Shown here: one piece after another, positions 22,193 through 27,746 of the stretch
How the letters are laid out: the number at the start of each line of letters is the position of its first letter
Position numbering within the stretch: position 1 is the first letter of the stretch
Assembly: GCA_902492185.1 (NCBI GenBank)
Contig: CABUKY010000011.1
Span: 1-27,746 of the forward strand
Origin: an uncultured Collinsella sp.
GTDB lineage: Bacteria; Actinomycetota; Coriobacteriia; Coriobacteriales; Coriobacteriaceae
Direction of reading: 5' to 3'
Length of the DNA stretch: 27,746 nucleotides
Notes under the pieces: model-generated
What the model was told of the DNA's origin: nothing
Seen by the model: the letters and a program-made list of their open reading frames with translations, nothing else
Databases searched by the model: none
Position numbers and translations under genes: made by a program

Positions 22193-24382
22193 CTAAATCA
22201 ATTTGGTTGACTCCAGTTTTTCGATGATCCAGTCGTTGGCTTTGATGACCGGGCGGCGGAAGACGACGCCCAGTGCCAGCGACGGAATCAGATAGCTCGC
22301 CAGAATGCCTAGCTCAATCCAGTACTCCATGTGGTACGCACCGGCCATGGCGGCATGCATGGCGTTGATGCCGTGGGTGAACGGCAGGAACGGATAGATC
22401 GCCTGGAACACGGGGCCGGTCATCTCGATGGGGAACGTGCCGCCCGAACCGCCGACCTGCATGACCAGCAGCACGACGGCGAGCGCCTTGCCGATATCGC
22501 CAAACGAAACCGTAAGCGTGTAGACGATATTGGAGAACACGAGACTCGCGACCCAGCCCGCCAGCACAAACTGCAGCGGGTCGTCGCACTGGATGCCAAA
22601 GAACAGGATGTCGCCCGCACACACGAGCGTTGCCTGCAGCAGGGCCAGACCGCCAAAGAACAGGTAGCGGCCCAGGTAGATCTCGTGCAGGCGCACGGGG
22701 ATGAGCTCGTTGATAAGCTCATCGTCAACCGAGACCTTCATCATGGCCGCCAGCACAATCGAGCCCACCCAGAGCGACAGAATCGTGTAGAACGGTGCCA
22801 TGGCCGAACCGTAGTTGCGGATCGGATAGACCGGCTTGCGATCGAGCGCGACGGGGCCGGAAAGCGACACGGCCAGACCCTCGGGATCATTGCCGATCAT
22901 CGTCTTGATCGTAGCGAGGTCATCCGACATCAAGGCGCCGTCGAGCTCGTCCTTAAACGCACTGATCTTGTCCGACGCCTCGCCCAGCTGATCAGAAGCC
23001 TTGTTGACCAGCTTTGCAGCCTTGGAGAGGCCCTTTGCCAGCGAACCGGATGCGTCGGTCAGGCCAGCAACAGCACTATCCAGATCGTTCGAAATACCGT
23101 TCAGCGAATCCAAAACGCCCGAGATGGTCTTCTTGAGCTCCTTTGCCTTGGCCGAAAACGTAGAGTCGTAGTCAGTCTTGGCGCCCGAGATACCAGCCTT
23201 GGCATCCGCGATTGCCTGATCGACCTCGGCACGCGACTTATTAACCTCTGCCATGCTGTCAGAGAGAGACTTCGCGGTGGCCGTCAAGTCCTTGGCGTTG
23301 TTGCGATACTCCACAGCAATCCTGCTCAGCGATGTTGCCACAGACTTGAGGCTGTCCTGGAGTTTTTCGTCAGTCACCTGATCGGCAAAGCTGCGGAGCT
23401 GGTCGGCCGTGGCGTCGATATCGTCGGCACGCGTGTTGAGCGCCGCCGCGGCATCGTTGAGCTGGGACACTGTAAGGTCGACATGTTGATTCGCGGCATC
23501 AAATGCCTTCGCAAGCTCGGCGGACACGTTGTCAAACGAGCCCGCGCTTCCGTCAATCGCGGCATTGATGGCGTCGTTGGCGTCCTTCAGCGCTTCCTTG
23601 GAATCGCTAATACCGCTCTTGACATGCTCCATCAGCTGCTTCGTTGACTCATCGACCGTGCCCGTCTGCTTGAGCATGCCGCTCGCCGACGTCAGCGAAT
23701 CGGACGTGGAGCTCAAAATGCCCGCCAGCGACGAAGCATTTGCCCGAACGTCTCGCAGGTCCTCAATCGAATCGCCGAGCGTCGAGGACAGGTTGGCGAT
23801 AAAGTTACCCACCTGGTCGGTGCTCATGTAATCGAGCAGGCTGGACACCGTCTTAAGACCGATCGTCGTAATGGTCTCGGTAAAAGTTTTGTTAACCTGG
23901 CTCTGGACGGCGCTCGAACCCTTCTCGGTCACGATCTGCGCAATGGCGTTGGCCTTCTGATTCTCGTAGAACTCGATATCGGCATGCTTCACGTCGGTCG
24001 AGAAAAGCGTCATCATGTCAGCGCTAAACGTTTTGGGGATAACGACGGCAGCATAGTACGCGCCCGACTTAACGCCCTCGATAGCCTTTTCGCGATTGTT
24101 GAGCACAACCCAATCGAAGCTCTCGTTGCCGCGTAGGGTGGCGGTCACGTTTTCGCCCACGTTAACCTCGACGGGGATCAAATCGCTCTCGTAACCCTCA
24201 TCGGTGTTGACCACGGCGATCTTAAGATTGCCGGTGTTGCCGTACGGATCCCAGCTGCCGGCGATGTTAAACCACGCGTACAGACACGGTACGATAATGA
24301 GGCCCATCACGACAACCAAGCCGATCACGGAGCGAGACACGTTTTGGACATCGCGCTTAAACAGATGCAGGATGTTCTTCAT
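22193..24382 (-). CDS. YhgE/Pip-family membrane protein, second of tandem pair
   Basis: A 729-residue protein with the architecture of the phage infection protein (Pip)/YhgE family. A single helix (about 17-37) is followed by the family signature PCLYAWFNIAGSWDPYGNT (32-50). Then come an outside domain with AVVIPKTFSADM and a long coiled-coil-rich region (about 190-490). The C-terminus is an ABC-2-like membrane domain of about six helices (about 530-710). In Lactococcus and Bacillus, relatives (Pip, YueB) are phage receptors, and YueB/EsaA proteins belong to type VII secretion; no other secretion genes are visible here. The start codon directly follows the stop codon of the upstream paralogue (TAAATG), with GGAGGTGA before it, so the two are translationally coupled. 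Confidence 0.88.
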   Translation of the reverse strand: MKNILHLFKRDVQNVSRSVIGLVVVMGLIIVPCLYAWFNIAGSWDPYGNTGNLKIAVVNTDEGYESDLIPVEVNVGENVTATLRGNESFDWVVLNNREKAIEGVKSGAYYAAVVIPKTFSADMMTLFSTDVKHADIEFYENQKANAIAQIVTEKGSSAVQSQVNKTFTETITTIGLKTVSSLLDYMSTDQVGNFIANLSSTLGDSIEDLRDVRANASSLAGILSSTSDSLTSASGMLKQTGTVDESTKQLMEHVKSGISDSKEALKDANDAINAAIDGSAGSFDNVSAELAKAFDAANQHVDLTVSQLNDAAAALNTRADDIDATADQLRSFADQVTDEKLQDSLKSVATSLSRIAVEYRNNAKDLTATAKSLSDSMAEVNKSRAEVDQAIADAKAGISGAKTDYDSTFSAKAKELKKTISGVLDSLNGISNDLDSAVAGLTDASGSLAKGLSKAAKLVNKASDQLGEASDKISAFKDELDGALMSDDLATIKTMIGNDPEGLAVSLSGPVALDRKPVYPIRNYGSAMAPFYTILSLWVGSIVLAAMMKVSVDDELINELIPVRLHEIYLGRYLFFGGLALLQATLVCAGDILFFGIQCDDPLQFVLAGWVASLVFSNIVYTLTVSFGDIGKALAVVLLVMQVGGSGGTFPIEMTGPVFQAIYPFLPFTHGINAMHAAMAGAYHMEYWIELGILASYLIPSLALGVVFRRPVIKANDWIIEKLESTKLI

Positions 24383-27199
24383 TTATGCCTCACCTCCTTT
24401 GGAGTGCTTGCCAAGCGCGGTGGTATCTCCATCATTTGTGGCTGTGCTGTCGCTGCCCTGAGATTTATGGTGCGAGCCGATATGCGGCAAGCGGCCCGTG
24501 GACTGATCGCCGCCCTTGGCACCACGCTCGCTGGCGTTGAGGCCAAACATGTGGCGGGCGGCAGGAATGGCGGCCGTGTGTTCGCGCATCTCGCGACGCA
24601 GGTCCTCATCCGAAAGCGCCGAGATGCGCATCTGGGTATTGAGGCTCGCTCGGATATATTCGATATTGATAAGCCAGCCGCAGATGGCAATAACCGAGAT
24701 GATCCAAATGACAAGCAGGATGATCTTGCCGTTATTGTCGATATCGAGAACCGTCGACAGGACAAAGAGCAGGACCTGAACGCCCACCACGGCGGCAAAA
24801 CCGCCCTTGATGTAGTACGGGTAGCGATGTTCAAAGGCGACCGCATGATCGAGCAGTTCGCGACGGTACGAATCGGAATCGAGCATGACGCGCATGGCCG
24901 TGCGCAGCGAGTAGCGCTGGCGCGGCAGGTCGTTGGACTCGCAAATCATCATACCGGTCGTGGAGAGCTGTTTATCAAAGAGCAGGTTAAGGTTGAGCAG
25001 CAGCGGACGCAGCTGCAGACCGATAAAGAGCGCCACGATCAAGAACACGCCCAGAATGCACAGGTTAAACAGGTAGTTGAACGAATACATGCCGCCGACC
25101 GTCTCGCGCAGCAGATTGATGCCGTAGGTAAAGGGCAGCAGCGGGTGCAGCCACTGGAAGAAGCCGGGCATCATCTCGATGGGGTACATGCCCGACGAAC
25201 CCGGGATCTGCACGATGACGAGAATGACGCCGATAGCCTTGCCGATATGCTTAAACGTGGTGGACAGCGCATAGATGATATTGACGTAGGTGAACGAAAT
25301 GGCGATGCCGCCCAGCACGAACAGCAGCGGGCTGACGCACTGCACGCCAATCACCAGATCGCCTACCGTAACGATGATGGCCTGCAACGCGCCCAGGATC
25401 ACCATGAGCAACCAGCGGCCAAAGTAGCCTTGGCGCGCCGTAAAGCTGCCAACACCTTCACGGTCGACCTCGAGCTTGTAAATGGCGATGAGCACATAGC
25501 CGCCCACCCAAAGCGCCAGATTGGTGTAGAAGGGAGCGATGCCCGAGCCAAAGCTCTTGACCGGATAGATTGACTTGGACGTCAACTCAACCGGAGACGC
25601 CATGAAATCTGCCACGTCATTGACATCGACGCCCATCAGATCGGCCAGCTCGCCCATGGACTCGGAGGTCTGCAGCGCCGCGATGTCATTGGCGGCGGTT
25701 GCAAGCTTGTCCTGGACCTTGGCAAGCGAGGAATCGGTCTGGGACAGCGTGGTCTTGGCCTGGCCGAGCGTAGCGCTAAGCTGCGCCAACGTGCCGCGCG
25801 CATTTGCAAGTGTAGGTGTCATACCCGAGACGATACCGGTCAGGTCGCCCGAAACGGCAGCAAAAGAGTCGAGCGCGCTCGAGGCCTTCGGCAGCGCGTT
25901 TTGGCCCAAGTCCGTCTGGGCTTGGCCAAGGTTGGTCGCACCGGTATGAATTGCGTTATTGATAGCGTCACTGGCACCCGAAACAGCCGCTGCGTCATTC
26001 GCCATGGCGCTCGACTGCGCGGACAGACCGTCCTTGATGCTCTGAAGCTTTTCATTCTGCTCTCGAAGCAAATCGATGGTCGATACAATGCGCGCGTCAA
26101 TTTCCTCGGAACCTGTCGACGTGTCATTGGCGAGAATCTCCAAGTGCCCGATAACGGCCTTATTGTGGTCGATCGTCGCTTGAAGAGACTCGAGCGAGTT
26201 GTCGATACGGGTGGTCGTAGATGTGACCGCGCCCGTCAGCTTGCCGATGGCAGCGTTCGCAGAGGCCGACGTCTTGGTGAGCGCAAGGCTGCCTTCCGAG
26301 AGCGCCTTGGAGAGCGAGGTGATGGAGTTGCCCGCCGTGGTGCGAGCTTCGCTCAGCAGGTCGTTGCCCTGGGAGATCGCCTGCGTCAGCGACGGTGCCT
26401 GGCCTTGCAAGCCGGCAAGTGCCGCATCAGCCGAGGCGATAGCGCCACTCGTCTTATCGATGGCGGCATTCATATCGCCAATCGAATCGCGCACCTCGCC
26501 CAAGGTGTCGGACGCCTCGGACACCGAACCTGCCAGCGAGTCCTGAGTCTGGGTTGCCTTGTCCTTTAAATCGACACCGGCATCCTTGGCGATACCGGCA
26601 ACAGTCTTGCCTACCGTAGAGACAAATTCCGAGTTGATCTGCTCCTCGATGGTGTTTGCACCGGTATCGGTAACCTTGGGCGCAATGGCGCTCTTCTTCT
26701 CATTGACGTAGTACGTGAGCTTGGGCTGATGGTAGTTGCCGTCGAGCATCGAAACCAGGTTATCCGAGAAGTTCTTGGGAATCACGATAGCGGCATAGTA
26801 CTCGCCGCTCTCGACGCCCTCCTTGGCATCGGCCGTCGAGTCGACGAACGTCCAGCCCAACTGATGATTCTCCTTGAGCTGGTCGACCACTTTGTCGCCA
26901 GCGTTGAGCTCACCCACCAAGTCGTTTTGGGTGCCTCGATCGTTGTTGGCGATAGCAATCTTGATGCCTTGGGTGTTTCCATACGGATCCCAGTTTGCCA
27001 CGATGTTATACCAGGCATACAGCGAGGGAATAACGCACACGCCTAGGGTAACCACCAGGGCGACGGGGTTCACAAGCAGTCGCTTAATGTCGCGCTTAAA
27101 TATCGCAAAGGACACCTTTGCATTGGATAGTTTGCTGCCGAGACTCACGCTTGGACCATCCATCCTGTCGTTAAATCGAATCGTACTATCGACAACCAT
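24383..27199 (-). CDS. YhgE/Pip-family membrane protein, first of tandem pair, extended C-terminus
   Basis: A 938-residue paralogue of the gene that follows it. The first helix is at about 44-64, with PSLYAWYNIVANWDPYGNT at 58-76. A long alanine/serine-rich coiled-coil region follows (about 200-515), then a multi-helix ABC-2-like domain (about 555-735). Unlike its partner it continues with a polar linker, two more helices (about 800-818 and 826-846) and a hydrophilic tail rich in glycine, serine and histidine. The start is uncertain: the ATG at 27199 lacks a clear ribosome binding site, and the next ATG at 27163 is also weakly preceded, but both come before the conserved region. The pair may form a heteromeric envelope complex. 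Confidence 0.85.
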   Translation of the reverse strand: MVVDSTIRFNDRMDGPSVSLGSKLSNAKVSFAIFKRDIKRLLVNPVALVVTLGVCVIPSLYAWYNIVANWDPYGNTQGIKIAIANNDRGTQNDLVGELNAGDKVVDQLKENHQLGWTFVDSTADAKEGVESGEYYAAIVIPKNFSDNLVSMLDGNYHQPKLTYYVNEKKSAIAPKVTDTGANTIEEQINSEFVSTVGKTVAGIAKDAGVDLKDKATQTQDSLAGSVSEASDTLGEVRDSIGDMNAAIDKTSGAIASADAALAGLQGQAPSLTQAISQGNDLLSEARTTAGNSITSLSKALSEGSLALTKTSASANAAIGKLTGAVTSTTTRIDNSLESLQATIDHNKAVIGHLEILANDTSTGSEEIDARIVSTIDLLREQNEKLQSIKDGLSAQSSAMANDAAAVSGASDAINNAIHTGATNLGQAQTDLGQNALPKASSALDSFAAVSGDLTGIVSGMTPTLANARGTLAQLSATLGQAKTTLSQTDSSLAKVQDKLATAANDIAALQTSESMGELADLMGVDVNDVADFMASPVELTSKSIYPVKSFGSGIAPFYTNLALWVGGYVLIAIYKLEVDREGVGSFTARQGYFGRWLLMVILGALQAIIVTVGDLVIGVQCVSPLLFVLGGIAISFTYVNIIYALSTTFKHIGKAIGVILVIVQIPGSSGMYPIEMMPGFFQWLHPLLPFTYGINLLRETVGGMYSFNYLFNLCILGVFLIVALFIGLQLRPLLLNLNLLFDKQLSTTGMMICESNDLPRQRYSLRTAMRVMLDSDSYRRELLDHAVAFEHRYPYYIKGGFAAVVGVQVLLFVLSTVLDIDNNGKIILLVIWIISVIAICGWLINIEYIRASLNTQMRISALSDEDLRREMREHTAAIPAARHMFGLNASERGAKGGDQSTGRLPHIGSHHKSQGSDSTATNDGDTTALGKHSKGGEA

Positions 27200-27254
27200 T
27201 GTAGTAGGCGCTTTAACGTCTCAAAGCACAATGGTGTTGAGTTTTGCGGGTAGC

Positions 27255-27290
27255 AATATACTACGAAGATGAGTTAACGTACAGATGTAC
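27255..27290 (-). promoter_or_regulatory. Candidate promoter and operator of the yhgE-like pair
   Basis: On the minus strand TGTACG (27278-27283) and TATATT (27255-27260) are 17 nt apart. The dyad GTACA-GA-TGTAC (27279-27290) overlaps the -35 box, suggesting a regulator site. The stretch 27291-27404 is AT-richer, with an inverted repeat GGACGTT/AACGTCC (27359-27365, 27388-27394), and no gene. Confidence 0.45.
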
Positions 27291-27404
27291 AGTATCCTAA
27301 ATTTCAGCAGGTCACAAAACCACAACCCGCACAAATTAGCAATTCAAATAGTCATCGGGGACGTTCTTAAACGACTAGTCAAACAAAAACGTCCATTACA
27401 GTCG

Positions 27405-27643
27405 AAATTGTCAGCCCGGGACCGTCTCGGGCTACGATTGAGGCGCGCCCAGAACGGGCCGCCGACCGGGCGCCCGCGCACGGCCGAACGTCCCTGCCCC
27501 CGAGAGGGCCCGTTGGGTGCTGCCGGCGCGGGACGCGCCGCCCCCGACGGCTGATAGGAAAGTGCCGGGCAGGCGCCGCGGCTGGTAATGTGAGTGCCGA
27601 GGGGGAGGCCATCCGGTCGAACGACTACCGGAAGGATACCACC
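27405..27643 (+). mobile_element. Left non-coding end of an IS110-family element, candidate bridge-RNA region
   Basis: GC content rises from 43% (27301-27360) to 77% (27421-27480), marking an abrupt boundary near 27405. The following GC-rich leader runs to the transposase start and contains several stem-loops. The first is AGCCCG-N9-CGGGCT (27413-27433), and a later one CCGGT-N9-ACCGG lies just before the ribosome binding site. In IS110-group elements the non-coding leader beside the transposase encodes the bridge RNA; that one is encoded here is inference. The exact left end cannot be fixed, because these elements lack terminal inverted repeats. Confidence 0.5.
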
Positions 27644-27746
27644 GTGAAAGCGCCATCCACCAGACCCGCGGCCGTGCTCGGCCTGGACGTCGGCAAGTCG
27701 TCGCACTGGGCCTGCCTGGTCGACCGCGACGGGGAGGTGCTGGCCA
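27644..27746 (+). CDS. IS110-family transposase, N-terminal part cut by window end
   Basis: A GTG start with GGAAGGA 7 nt upstream opens a frame that runs off the window after 34 codons. The visible protein contains AAVLGLDVGKSSHWACLVD followed by a polar D-R-D-G-E turn, which is the N-terminal RuvC-like strand of IS110/IS1111 transposases (DEDD type); D15 would be the first catalytic aspartate. The codon use is markedly richer in G and C than that of the yhgE-like genes nearby, fitting an inserted element. Whether the rest is intact cannot be seen. Confidence 0.8.
   Translation, partial: MKAPSTRPAAVLGLDVGKSSHWACLVDRDGEVLA

Overview
The window reads as chromosome of a moderately high-GC Gram-positive gut anaerobe, most likely a Coriobacteriia member of the Collinsella type. 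This rests on GGAGG-type ribosome binding sites, the style of the proteins, and the mix of lactose, lactate and amino-acid genes. The genus is an inference; no rRNA or other marker is present.

Layout: (1) 126-1577, an amino-acid permease (minus). (2) 1731-6591, an evolved beta-galactosidase locus: ebgA-ebgC (minus) diverging from a LacI-family regulator (plus), with three copies of one operator palindrome between them. (3) 6599-8624, tandem hairpins, then aspS (minus). (4) 8881-9516, serB. (5) 9631-14142, a lactate racemase region built as two convergent units: larB-larC-tetR (plus) and larA-larD (minus). LarB and LarC belong to the nickel-pincer cofactor pathway, LarA is the racemase and LarD the probable lactate channel. 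LarC ends where the LarC1 half ends in Lactobacillus, and neither LarC2 nor LarE is in the window. (6) 14563-18947, ppc and hisS (both minus). (7) 19006-19606, a run of long hairpins enclosing the remnant of an MFS transporter gene. (8) 19600-21991, an M20D amidohydrolase and an EamA exporter (minus). (9) 22193-27199, two tandem, translationally coupled YhgE/Pip membrane proteins (minus). (10) About 27405 to the end, a sharp rise in GC followed by the start of an IS110-family transposase, cut by the window edge.

How the genes fit together: EbgA/EbgC would hydrolyse beta-galactosides under control of the divergent LacI protein. LarA would interconvert D- and L-lactate using a cofactor made in part by LarB and LarC, with LarD passing lactic acid across the membrane. 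Ppc, SerB, AspS and HisS are core metabolism and translation.

The most unusual content is non-coding. There are several families of long, near-perfect hairpins between genes: a 62-nt periodic set, a 127-nt nested palindrome, and a pair with a conserved tip but unrelated stems. The truncated LarC, the lar-associated TetR gene and the IS110 leader (where a bridge RNA would be expected) are the other points worth following up.
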